Source: Paenibacillus sp. FSL H3-0469 (GTDB lineage: Bacteria > Bacillota > Bacilli > Paenibacillales > Paenibacillaceae). Taken from it: a DNA stretch of 64,000 bases. Below are positions 49,062-57,615 of the stretch, piece after piece (the stretch's first letter is position 1; the number at the start of each line of letters is the position of its first letter). The position numbers and the translations under genes are program-made. The stretch is taken from the NCBI RefSeq assembly GCF_038051945.1, contig NZ_CP150302.1:3100001-3164000 (forward strand). Direction: 5' to 3'. The notes beneath the pieces were generated by a model that saw only the letters and a list, made by a program, of their open reading frames with translations, was not told where the DNA came from and searched no databases.

Positions 49062-51134
49062 TTGAATCTATCTGCCAAACCTACACTCGGAGTGCAGCTC
49101 ATTGTCAACAATGAAGCCGAGCTGCTCCCCCGTTGTCTAGCCAGCTTGCAGGGCGCTGATGAAATCATCGTTGTCGATACCGGCTCAACCGACCCGTCCG
49201 TGGAGATCGCCCGCAGATACGGGGCAACGGTCATCGAAGCCCAGTGGAACTATCATTTCTCAGAAGCAAGAAATACCGGTCTCTCTCATGCAACGAGCAA
49301 TTGGATATTGGTCTTGGATGCGGATGAAATCCTTCAGACCTCCATAGAGTCAATCAAGGAGATTCTCAAGGACAGCACAGCCGAAGCCTACACGGTACGC
49401 ATAGAGAACCTGCTGGGTAACAGGCCCGAAGATCGTCTGTATCACCATCCTGTGCGGCTGTTCCGGGGTGGGCGGGGCTATCTTTTCAGCGGAAGAATTC
49501 ATGAAAGTGTTGAGTCCTCTATTCTTACAAAATATGGGTCCGCCGCCATCGGGGCCAGTCCAATAGAGATTCTTCACTTCGGCTACCTGCCCCCGGTCAT
49601 GAGCGCCAAGCATAAAATCAGCCGCAACGGGCAACTGCTGCGTCTTGCGCTTGCAGAAGAGCCTGACGATGTGTTCACCCGTTATAATCTGGCGGTCAAC
49701 TGCTGTCAGGACGGACGGCTGGAGGAAGCCGGAGAACTGCTGCGCCAGAGTCTTATCCTCGCTCCGCTTCAGGCCTCTTACCGTCCCTCGATCGTTCGTG
49801 ATCTGTGTACAATGGATCTGGAGAGCGGTCATGTAAAAGCGGTCGACAGCCTGCTAACCCGTGAGCTGACACGTTATGGAGATTATCCCGACCTGCATTA
49901 CATGCAGGGCCAGTCCTGGGAGAGCCAAGGATTCTATGAACGCGCCGTCCAGTCTTACCAGCACGCCATAGATACCTCGTCTGCCCCGGCTCCGCGCAGA
50001 GCATACGTCACTGAACAGGGCATGGACAGCTTCCGCCCGCTGCACCGGATGGGGGCCATTTTCCAGCAGCTCGGGAAGCAGAAGGAAGCCGCGCAGCTGT
50101 ACCATCGTGCGCTACAGCAGCACTCCCTGTATCTCCCCGCTCTGGAGGGGATCGCCTCTGCTTTTCAGGAGCTGGAGGTGCCGGATGGAGAGATTGCCGC
50201 ACTCTTGATACAGCTAACCGGTACAGCGCAGCGTGCTGCAAGAACTGCAATTATCGGAACATTGTATCGGCTGGACGCTTATACGGCGATTGCAGAGCTG
50301 CCGCCCGCCGTCTGCCCGCTGGAAGAGGACACCTTGCTGTTCCTGCTGTCTTCCTGGATCATTACCGGAAAATATCATATGTTCAGGAAGACCGCCGCCC
50401 AGCTGCGGGCTAACCCCACCCAGCTGTCACCCGAAGGCCTAAATGCGGAGACTATACGGCAGCTCTGCCTGCTTGAGGCCGTCTTAACCTGGGAGCTGGG
50501 CGGGAAGCTGCAGGAGGAGCTGTGGCTGCAAACACCTGTGGAATTGCGTTCCGCAATGCTTGAGATCGAGAAGGAGTTGTCTCTTGATTCGTCTGAGCCG
50601 CAGGCAAAAACCGCTCCCTCCGGGGACTCCCAACTGCTGGCCGAGGTCATAAGGCTCGCTGTAAAGCACCAGTTCATCGCACTGGGCAAGCGGCTGGTTG
50701 AACGGTACCCGGCACATACACGCACTCTGGCAGAGGCACTTTATGAGGAAGGCTGGCGTGCAGAGGCGGGGGAACTATTCATCAACCTTGCAGGCAGCAA
50801 GGAAGCTTCAGGCGCAACCCTGCGGTATCTCGGAGAGCTGCTCATAGATAAAGGACATTATGCGGAGGCTGCGGGCTGGTACCGGCTTGCCTTGGGGGAA
50901 TCCCCTGCAGACGATGCCGTCAGCACCGGACTGGCGCTCTGTTATCTGTATCTGGCAGAGCAGCGGCTCGCAGAAGCTGTAGAACGTCTCCAGGCGGCGG
51001 GACAGCAGGCTCAGGGTCCGCTTCAGGAGGACAGGGCAGCGGTTGCCCAATCCATCGCGGTGCTGCGCTGCACCCCCTGGCATACGAAGTGGAATTACAC
51101 CCAGCGGCAGAGAGGAGCGGATCTGAGCTTATGA
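49062..51134 (+). CDS. Glycosyltransferase family 2 with TPR repeats, first of three
   Basis: 690 residues from TTG 49062, chosen for GAAGGAGG twelve bases upstream; the frame stays open to 48951 without a ribosome site. The N-terminal GT-A domain has VDTGSTD (~38-44) and LDADE (~85-89), the nucleotide-sugar/metal site of GT2 enzymes. The rest is helical TPR-type (FTRYNLAVNCCQDGRLEEAGELL; GHYAEAAGWYRLALG). SunS-like GT2-TPR enzymes glycosylate peptides. Unlike its two relatives the N-terminus reads VQLIVNNEAE instead of SLCMIVKNE. It overlaps the next gene by four bases. Confidence 0.9.
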   Translation: MNLSAKPTLGVQLIVNNEAELLPRCLASLQGADEIIVVDTGSTDPSVEIARRYGATVIEAQWNYHFSEARNTGLSHATSNWILVLDADEILQTSIESIKEILKDSTAEAYTVRIENLLGNRPEDRLYHHPVRLFRGGRGYLFSGRIHESVESSILTKYGSAAIGASPIEILHFGYLPPVMSAKHKISRNGQLLRLALAEEPDDVFTRYNLAVNCCQDGRLEEAGELLRQSLILAPLQASYRPSIVRDLCTMDLESGHVKAVDSLLTRELTRYGDYPDLHYMQGQSWESQGFYERAVQSYQHAIDTSSAPAPRRAYVTEQGMDSFRPLHRMGAIFQQLGKQKEAAQLYHRALQQHSLYLPALEGIASAFQELEVPDGEIAALLIQLTGTAQRAARTAIIGTLYRLDAYTAIAELPPAVCPLEEDTLLFLLSSWIITGKYHMFRKTAAQLRANPTQLSPEGLNAETIRQLCLLEAVLTWELGGKLQEELWLQTPVELRSAMLEIEKELSLDSSEPQAKTAPSGDSQLLAEVIRLAVKHQFIALGKRLVERYPAHTRTLAEALYEEGWRAEAGELFINLAGSKEASGATLRYLGELLIDKGHYAEAAGWYRLALGESPADDAVSTGLALCYLYLAEQRLAEAVERLQAAGQQAQGPLQEDRAAVAQSIAVLRCTPWHTKWNYTQRQRGADLSL

Positions 51135-53002
51135 CCACGAAACCACAGCAACCGCTGATTTCCTTGTGCATGATCGTCAAAAATGAAGCCGACAACCTGG
51201 CCCGCTGTCTCCGGAGTGTGCGCGGGACTGTGGATGAAATCATCATTGTGGACACCGGTTCAACCGATGCCACCCGCCAGATTGCCCGCAGCTTCGGTGC
51301 CCGGATTATCAATTACCCGTGGAACGGGGATTTTGCCGCCGCACGCAACGCCGGTCTGGCCCTGGCGCAGGGCACCTGGATTCTGGTGCTGGATGCAGAC
51401 GAAGAGCTGGAGCCGGGCAGCCGGGAGGAGCTGCTGGTGTGCGCGAAGCATACGGAGTATGAGGCTTTTTTTGTGCGGATTCATAATCATCAGGGGACGG
51501 AGCGCGCTTCGCAGACACTTACGGTCAACCCGATCCTCCGGATGTTCAAGAACCGCCCGAATTATCGCTTCAGCGGCATTATTCATGAGCAGATTGCGGC
51601 TGTCATTGTGCAGGAGACCCCAGATGCCACGATGCATATGGGCACCGTCATTGTCCATCACTACGGCTATGCCGACGGGGTCGTGGAGCGGAAAGACAAA
51701 ATCAGCCGTAATCTCGGATTGCTGAAGCAGCAGCTGGAGGAGAGTCCCGGAGATGCTTTTCAGCATTTCAATCTGGCGGTTGAATATATGCGGCTGGGCG
51801 ATTACGGGCAGGCGCTGGAGCATATCGGCACCTCGCTGAACCTGGCCAAGCCGGGTACCAGCTATGTTCACCTGCTCTATAAATACAAAGTCCGCTGCCT
51901 GGCGGTAACCGGTGATTACCCGGGGGCGCTGGAGGCCTGCGGGCAGGGAAGCACGCTTTTCCCGGATTACTCCGATCTTCACCACCTCAAAGGTGCGCTG
52001 CTGCTACAGGTGTCTGCCTTAGCCGAAGCCAAGACCGCGCTGTGCCGGGCACTGGAGATTGGAGCCTCCCCTCCCCTCTACCATACGGAATCCGGGTTAG
52101 GCACCTATCTCACCCACACGCTGCTGGGGCAGGTCTGCCAGCAGATCGGCGAAGCGCATGAAGCGGCAGCCTGCTTCACCAGAGCAGCCCAGCTCCAGCC
52201 GGACCCCTGGCCGCTGATCCCGCGGCTCACGCGCCTGTTCAAATGCACGTTCCGCGAGCCAGAGCTCCACGGCTGGCTGGCCGGGCAGCTGCCCGGCATC
52301 CTGACAGAGCAGCGTCAGGATCTATTGCGCCTGCTGGTATCGGATGGCTGCTATACAGCGGCGGCTGATATGCTTGGGGGCGGGATCGCCGGTGCGGGTG
52401 AGATGGACGGTACGGCGCAGAGTGTGGGAGTGATGGAAGCGGCGGTGCGGGATGCCGGTGAGACGGACGATACGGCGCAGAGTGCGGGAGTGATGGAAGC
52501 GGCGGTGCGGGATGCGGGAGAGGTGGATGGTACGGCGCAGAGTGCGGGAGTGATGGAAGCGCCGGTGCAGGATGCGGGTGAGATGGATGGTACGGCGCAG
52601 AGTGCGGGAGTGATGGAAGCGCCGGTGCGGGATGCGGGAGAGGTGGATGGTACGGCGCAGAGTGCGGGAGTGATGGAAGCGGCGGTGCGGGATGCGGGAG
52701 AGGTGGATGGTGCAGGGCCGGAGGTGCCGCCTACCGCTGATTTGTTGGAGCTGATGCAGCGGGCGGAAGCAGCTTCCGCAGCGGAGCTGGGCTACGATGA
52801 TATTACCGGGCTGCTTAATCATCCTGCAGTTGTCCTAGCAGACCGGAACACCTCACTCCCCTTATCTGCTATTGCTGCGGCTGTGCGGCCCTGGATTCTT
52901 TTGGCTGACAAGGTTCTGGCTGGACTCGCAACCTCAGCCCTATATTCACCGGCGGCTGCGGCAGCCCGTCTCACACTACCACTTCCCAGACCAGCCGATT
53001 AG
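51131..53002 (+). CDS. Glycosyltransferase family 2 with TPR repeats, second of three
   Basis: 623 residues. ATG 51131 overlaps the previous stop (ATGA), so translation is coupled. GT-A domain: SLCMIVKNEADNL (11-23), VDTGSTD (40-46), LDADEE (~87-92). TPR-type helices follow to ~residue 410. Residues 427-526 are five near-identical 20-residue units (GTAQSAGVMEA.VRDAGE.D), an acidic Ala-rich insert absent from the other two enzymes. Probable role: adding sugars to the repeat protein or to glycans already on it. Confidence 0.9.
   Translation: MTTKPQQPLISLCMIVKNEADNLARCLRSVRGTVDEIIIVDTGSTDATRQIARSFGARIINYPWNGDFAAARNAGLALAQGTWILVLDADEELEPGSREELLVCAKHTEYEAFFVRIHNHQGTERASQTLTVNPILRMFKNRPNYRFSGIIHEQIAAVIVQETPDATMHMGTVIVHHYGYADGVVERKDKISRNLGLLKQQLEESPGDAFQHFNLAVEYMRLGDYGQALEHIGTSLNLAKPGTSYVHLLYKYKVRCLAVTGDYPGALEACGQGSTLFPDYSDLHHLKGALLLQVSALAEAKTALCRALEIGASPPLYHTESGLGTYLTHTLLGQVCQQIGEAHEAAACFTRAAQLQPDPWPLIPRLTRLFKCTFREPELHGWLAGQLPGILTEQRQDLLRLLVSDGCYTAAADMLGGGIAGAGEMDGTAQSVGVMEAAVRDAGETDDTAQSAGVMEAAVRDAGEVDGTAQSAGVMEAPVQDAGEMDGTAQSAGVMEAPVRDAGEVDGTAQSAGVMEAAVRDAGEVDGAGPEVPPTADLLELMQRAEAASAAELGYDDITGLLNHPAVVLADRNTSLPLSAIAAAVRPWILLADKVLAGLATSALYSPAAAAARLTLPLPRPAD
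52409..52708 (+). repeat. Five 60-bp coding tandem repeats in the second glycosyltransferase
   Basis: Exact 60-base period, units at 52409, 52469, 52529, 52589, 52649, differing at only a few positions each. Confidence 0.95.
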
Positions 53003-53190
53003 AATGTCATCAGATGACCGTACATTTAAACATCCGCCGGTTCTTCCTTCTCCCCTTTTTGGGCAGATTTAGTTGTACAGACTACAGCTATCTAATGAAA
53101 GTGTGCTTTATCGCGGGTTTTAGGTGTACGCTCTGCAACTACCTCTTTCTAGTCCATTTTATCAGGAGAGTGCCGGTGTGACTGGTCGCT

Positions 53191-53321
53191 GGCGGACTGA
53201 GGATCGTTTATTTTGGAGAAAACGCATGATTCGGAAGAGTTGCGGACTCCACGGCGCTTAAAGACGGATCTGCTGCCCAAAATCATCGGTTAGAGAGACA
53301 ATAGGGCCCTCTCAGTCCGCC
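53191..53321. repeat. Foldback intergenic element of a second type
   Basis: Perfect 11-bp terminal arms GGCGGACTGAG/CTCAGTCCGCC (53191-53201, 53311-53321), with inner TTTTGG/CCAAAA and ATGATT/AATCAT pairs. It occupies the 443-bp gap 53003-53445; near 53070-53145 there is also a degenerate direct repeat of TTTAG.TGTAC...CTAC..CT. No gene seen. Confidence 0.65.
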
Positions 53322-53445
53322 ACTCTGTAAAAAGTACTGTTTTTGGGGAAATAACGGCTCCCCAGTCCGGCAGGAATATACCCGCTCCGCTTCTGTGCAC
53401 TCCCGCTTTTTCAATCAAATACTGTTAGAAAGGAGCTTACAGACC

Positions 53446-55533
53446 ATGGATACTCCCGGAATCTCGCTCTGCATGATCGTCAGGAATGAAGCGCAGCATC
53501 TGGAGCAATGCCTGCAGTCGGTTCAGGGTTTGGTCTCGGAGATCATTATCGCAGATACCGGATCAGAGGATAACAGTATGGCTATCGCCCACAGGTTCAG
53601 TGCCCGGGTGATCCGGCTGCCCTGGGAGCACGATTTCTCCAAAGCCCGTAATCAGACCCTACAGCTGGCCTCCTACGGCTGGATTCTGGTGCTGGATGCA
53701 GATGAAGCCCTTGCTGACTGGAAGGCGGAGGAGTTAGTGTGTCTGCTGGAATCGGAGTGTGCAGACGGGTATTTCCTGCCTTTTATCCATTATGTGGGAG
53801 AGGGCTCCGGGCGCGAATACGTGACAGACAATGTGTGCCGGCTTTTCCGTAATGATTCACGTATTTGTTTTCGCGGCAGCATTCATGAAGAGGTGGCCTC
53901 CAGCATCTGGAGCCTCCCCGGCGGACATATCGCTTATGCCCATCTGCCTGTGCACCATTACGGCTATTTGGATGATGAGCTTCAGCGCAAAAATAAAGCC
54001 AGCCGCAATCTGGAGCTGATCCACACCGCTCTGCGGCTTGAACCGGACAGCGTTCCTCTGAGGTACGCACTGGGCACGGAATATTACCAGCAGGGACAAT
54101 ATCAGGCAGCGGCAGATCTTCTCCTGCCACTGTTAGAGGAAGCCCCGCCAGACTCCGGGTATACCGCTGACCTGTATCTTAAGACAGCCTTTGCCCTCCA
54201 AGCGGGCGGGCGGCCTGCGGACGCGGAGCCTGTCTATCAGGCGGGGATTGGGCTGTACGCAGATTTCACCGATTTGCTGGAGAGCTATGCGGGGCTGCTC
54301 ATGGAGCAAGGGCAGGCATGGCAAGCTTACCCTCTGCTTCAGCAGGCGCTGGACAGCGGGGATACCGCGCACAAATACCCCTCCTCCTCCGGCAGCGGAA
54401 CCTACCGTACCCGCCTATTCGCCGGGCGGGTCTGCGAGCGGCTCTTCCTCTACGAGGAAGCGCTGGAGCATTACAGGCAGGCGATCGGCTACTCGCCTGA
54501 CGATCTTGCCGCCTGGGAGCAGCTGGCCACGCTGTGCCTGCTGTCCGGGCAAGCGGACCAGCTGACGGTGTTCACGCGTCAGCTGCTCCCTGCCCTGCCC
54601 CGGCGAGTGCTGAGCAGGCTGGTGCCTGCCGCACTCAATGCCCGCGCCGCCCCGTGGCTGGCGGCGCTTCACGCAGCACCGCATCTGCCGGAGGATATCC
54701 GGCAGGTGCTTGAGGTGCTGCTGCGGACGCTGTTCCGGGACCCGGAACAGCCCGGGGCCGCATCCGCCGGGCTTGCGCGGATGCGGGGGGATGCGCCGGA
54801 TAACCCTTGGGTATCCGGCTATCTGTGGGCCTTGTCCTGCCGCAGCGGCGGAATCACCGCGGCAGGACAAGGCTTGGGGCGGCTGGCGGAGCTGCCGCCC
54901 GGGCTCGCTGCCGCGCATCGCCGGCTCGCGCAGCAGCAGGCCAGCCCGGCGGAGCATGGTGCCGATGCGCAATCAATCTCTTCATCTCCAGCAGGGGGCT
55001 CCATTCATCCCCCCGTTATCAGTAGCTTCGCCGATTCGGAACACCGTGCAGACACACCGCTTAGCTTTGCAGATTTTTCTTACGCAGCACAACTGCTCCT
55101 TCAGGCAGGTGCTTGGGATACATTACTCCTGCTTGGCAGGCCCACTAGCGCTTCACGCTTTCTCTGGAGCAGACTTCCCCTGCCACTGCTGCGGGGACTG
55201 CTGGATGCACCTGTTTCTTTTAAAATGCAATGGTGTGCGGATTACATCCGGCAATCACAACACCATAGCCTTCCTGGTGATGTTGCGGAATGGCTGCTCT
55301 ATGCAGCCATCGCCCAGTCTTGCGGGCAGGTGCCGCAGCTTACGTCCACCGATGAACAGACACTGCTGCAATCCGGCAGCGCTGCCGCAATCACTGGCCT
55401 CAGCTATCACATGCTCCTTCTTGCGGCGGAGGTTCACCCACAGGGCAACATCTCCGCTACAGGCAGCATTCCGTGGCTGCTGCTTGTAAAGTCGGCGCTT
55501 CAGAGTGGGGATGACAGAGATAACAATGTCTGA
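53446..55533 (+). CDS. Glycosyltransferase family 2 with TPR repeats, third of three
   Basis: 695 residues from ATG 53446 (AAAGGAG site); an in-frame extension to 53395 lacks one. GT-A domain: SLCMIVRNEAQHL (7-19), ADTGSED (~37-43), LDADEA (~84-89). TPR-like helices run to ~440, then an Ala/Gly/Arg-rich, GC-rich stretch (~430-515) and a less GC-rich C-terminal region. Separated from the second enzyme by a foldback element, so it may have its own promoter. Same fold and order of motifs as its two neighbours, indicating duplication within the cluster. Confidence 0.9.
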   Translation: MDTPGISLCMIVRNEAQHLEQCLQSVQGLVSEIIIADTGSEDNSMAIAHRFSARVIRLPWEHDFSKARNQTLQLASYGWILVLDADEALADWKAEELVCLLESECADGYFLPFIHYVGEGSGREYVTDNVCRLFRNDSRICFRGSIHEEVASSIWSLPGGHIAYAHLPVHHYGYLDDELQRKNKASRNLELIHTALRLEPDSVPLRYALGTEYYQQGQYQAAADLLLPLLEEAPPDSGYTADLYLKTAFALQAGGRPADAEPVYQAGIGLYADFTDLLESYAGLLMEQGQAWQAYPLLQQALDSGDTAHKYPSSSGSGTYRTRLFAGRVCERLFLYEEALEHYRQAIGYSPDDLAAWEQLATLCLLSGQADQLTVFTRQLLPALPRRVLSRLVPAALNARAAPWLAALHAAPHLPEDIRQVLEVLLRTLFRDPEQPGAASAGLARMRGDAPDNPWVSGYLWALSCRSGGITAAGQGLGRLAELPPGLAAAHRRLAQQQASPAEHGADAQSISSSPAGGSIHPPVISSFADSEHRADTPLSFADFSYAAQLLLQAGAWDTLLLLGRPTSASRFLWSRLPLPLLRGLLDAPVSFKMQWCADYIRQSQHHSLPGDVAEWLLYAAIAQSCGQVPQLTSTDEQTLLQSGSAAAITGLSYHMLLLAAEVHPQGNISATGSIPWLLLVKSALQSGDDRDNNV

Positions 55534-55612
55534 AGCTACAATTGACTTCAGCGCTCACGGAATCTTTTACAATATTTAGTTTACTCATTCTCTTAAAACA
55601 CTCATAGAAACG

Positions 55613-55641
55613 AAAAACCCTGAGGGATAGCTCCCTCAAGG
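55613..55641 (-). terminator. Rho-independent terminator after the 55662-56124 remnant
   Basis: Minus-strand 10-bp stem CCTTGAGGGA/TCCCTCAGGG (one wobble) with TAGC/GCTA loop and five T. Confidence 0.88.
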
Positions 55642-55661
55642 TCAACTTTAAAACTTTCTGC

Positions 55662-56124
55662 TCAGTTATAAATATTATACTCCTTAGCAATTACCCACCC
55701 ATTAAGACCATATGAAGCGGAGATCACATAATAGTTGTAATTCTCATGCAGTAAATATTCAAGCAAATCCTCACTTTTTTCATAATACATCGGCCAAGCG
55801 GAGTCTTTTTGCTTCTCTAACAACTCCTTGTTATCTTTGACAAATGAATTTATTTCAAATTGGCTAATATCAAGAAGAATACTCCCTGGCAACTGCGTTT
55901 CAAACATATGCGCCAAGACATCAATGAACTCAATCATGACGGAAACTGAATTGTCTTTGCCGCCCAATTTCATTATCATGAATACTTTGCACCCCCGTAC
56001 CTCCCAGTGAAAATCCTGCTCAAAATACAACATTCCCTTGCTCATCCCGGCTATATTCCAATATTGTTGCATAAAAATCAGGATTTCTCATCCTCCAAAC
56101 GCTTAGCGGGGGTAATTCTTGCAT
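55662..56124 (-). pseudogene. Frameshifted gene of unknown function
   Basis: An intact 3' frame (55662-56072) encodes 136 residues, AT-rich compared with its neighbours, but its ATG 56072 lacks a placed ribosome site. A second frame from ATG 56124 (MQELPPLSVWRMRNPDFYATILEY...) runs to a TGA at 56020-56022. Removing one T from the T4 run (plus-strand A run 56022-56025) would join them as ...GNVV-FEQDFHWEVRG... I therefore read this as one gene broken by a one-base insertion, possibly also missing its true N-terminus. Family unknown. A terminator still follows. Confidence 0.55.
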
Positions 56125-56247
56125 TTTATACAACAACCCTATCAAATCCCCGGATATCCAGGTCGCCGGGTTGCATTATGTACAACATTTTGGGAATACA
56201 GCGATGAAAAATATTAGTTAATTGACGCGTTCCTCCAGCACCACGGC

Positions 56248-56278
56248 AAAAGAGGCCCTGCCATAAGCCAAGGCCTCA
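56248..56278 (-). terminator. Terminator after the GH43 gene
   Basis: Minus-strand GAGGCC/GGCCTC stem followed by TTTT. Confidence 0.65.
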
Positions 56279-56313
56279 TTCCTCCTGTATTCACCTACGA
56301 TAAGTCGACATCC

Positions 56314-57204
56314 TTACCATCTATCCGTCATCCTTACCGGCTTGATAACGCCTGCACCGAATTCCAGCCGGTCAATACATAACATGCGGTTGCCCGGCTC
56401 AGGATCGCCGATGATCCGGCGGTGGTAGACGATCAGCCATTCATCCCGCTCGGGCAGATGCAGATATCCGTGATGGCCGGGGCCTTCCGCCACCGGCTCC
56501 TGTCTCTCCAGGATCGTCCCATGGTTCGCGAAAGGTCCCAGCGGACTTGCGCTTACACCATAAGCGACCCGGTAGGTCCCGTTGGTCCACCCGCCCATTG
56601 ACCACATCAGGTAATAAAGGCCGTCCTTCTTAAGCATACACGGCCCCTCCACATAACCGGGCGGAGTAACGGAACGGATGACCTCTCCGTCCGGGAACGG
56701 AACAAACCCCGTCATGTCTTCATTCATCCGGCCCACATTGCAGTGTCCCCACCCGCCGTAATACAGATAGACTGCGCCGTCTTCATCCTTGAACAGATGA
56801 GCGTCAATCGGCTGCGCGCCATGGATGAACCGGCCGATCAGCGGCCGGTGGAGATACCCCCGGTAAGGGCCTTCAGGGGTATCCGCCACGGCAATCTCCA
56901 GTCCCCCGGCTTCGCCGTCCTGCTGAATATCATTCGAGGCAAAGACCAGATAATGACGGCCGCCCTGCTCAAGCTGGGTCGGGGCCCAGACCGCTCTCCA
57001 GATCCAGGGGAAATCCTCCATGGCGATAATGCTCTCATGCTTCTGCCAGTGAATCAGGTCATCCGAACTGAAGGCATCCAGATTCATCTGCCGTGTATAT
57101 TCTGTGAATGATCTGGTGGCATAAATATAATGCCTGCCCCCATAAGTTCTGGCCTCAGGGTCAGCATACCAGCCTGAGATCACCGGGTTCGTAATTCCGC
57201 GCAA
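56314..57204 (-). CDS. Glycoside hydrolase family 43 enzyme
   Basis: 296 residues, a single five-bladed propeller. Likely catalytic residues: Asp in GWYADPEA (~residue 14), Asp in QPIDAHLFKDEDG (~130) and Glu in GYVEGPCML (~183). No signal peptide, so it acts on imported oligosaccharides. TTG 57204 follows AAAGGAGG by eight bases; the frame extends to 57276 without support. With GH127 and the ABC importer upstream it points to arabinose-containing oligosaccharides (alpha-L-arabinofuranosidase or related). Confidence 0.9.
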   Translation of the reverse strand: MRGITNPVISGWYADPEARTYGGRHYIYATRSFTEYTRQMNLDAFSSDDLIHWQKHESIIAMEDFPWIWRAVWAPTQLEQGGRHYLVFASNDIQQDGEAGGLEIAVADTPEGPYRGYLHRPLIGRFIHGAQPIDAHLFKDEDGAVYLYYGGWGHCNVGRMNEDMTGFVPFPDGEVIRSVTPPGYVEGPCMLKKDGLYYLMWSMGGWTNGTYRVAYGVSASPLGPFANHGTILERQEPVAEGPGHHGYLHLPERDEWLIVYHRRIIGDPEPGNRMLCIDRLEFGAGVIKPVRMTDRW

Positions 57205-57248
57205 GCGAATCTCCTCCTTTGCTCTGCACTCGTACGTACAAGCAGCTG

Positions 57249-57382
57249 ATTGTATTTCCTGCAATAGAAATCGCATAGCTGACCGTAAAATAAGATTCTA
57301 TTGTATTTCATACAGTGGAATGTTGGATTTTGGGTGAAAAATGGCCATTTTTCAATATTCAATTGTACCGAATACAATAGAT
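57249..57382. promoter_or_regulatory. Nested palindromes upstream of the GH43 gene
   Basis: A perfect 20-bp palindrome centred on TGGCCA (57335-57354) sits inside an outer inverted repeat (57296-57307 with 57371-57382, 11 of 12). The half-site ATTGTATTTC occurs at 57249-57258 and 57300-57309 and, as ATTGTATTC, inverted at 57370-57378. Probable regulator binding region. The rest of 57205-57615 shows no gene. Confidence 0.55.
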
Positions 57383-57615
57383 TCTATTTTAAAGTCTTTT
57401 TTGCAGTATTCTAGTGTACATAATGCAGTTGCTACCGTTCCAGCGCCTACAGTATCCCGATGACTGCTGCGGAACGAGGCACTGAGTAGCTGCGTTCATA
57501 GCGAATAATCAGAGATACACGTATCCTTCGCACCCTAATCAAGCACAACACCCCTCCGCAAGCGATAAGTTAAATTAATTATGACACGTTTAAAGCTGAT
57601 GTTGCACCAGCGGAT

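Noticed and set aside
52409..52708. CRISPR-like or non-coding repeat
   Set aside because: The 60-bp period is in frame inside a continuous coding region with conservative changes, so it is a protein repeat.
56007..56207. Plus-strand frame over the frameshifted gene
   Set aside because: No ribosome site or domain; the minus-strand reading explains the region better.
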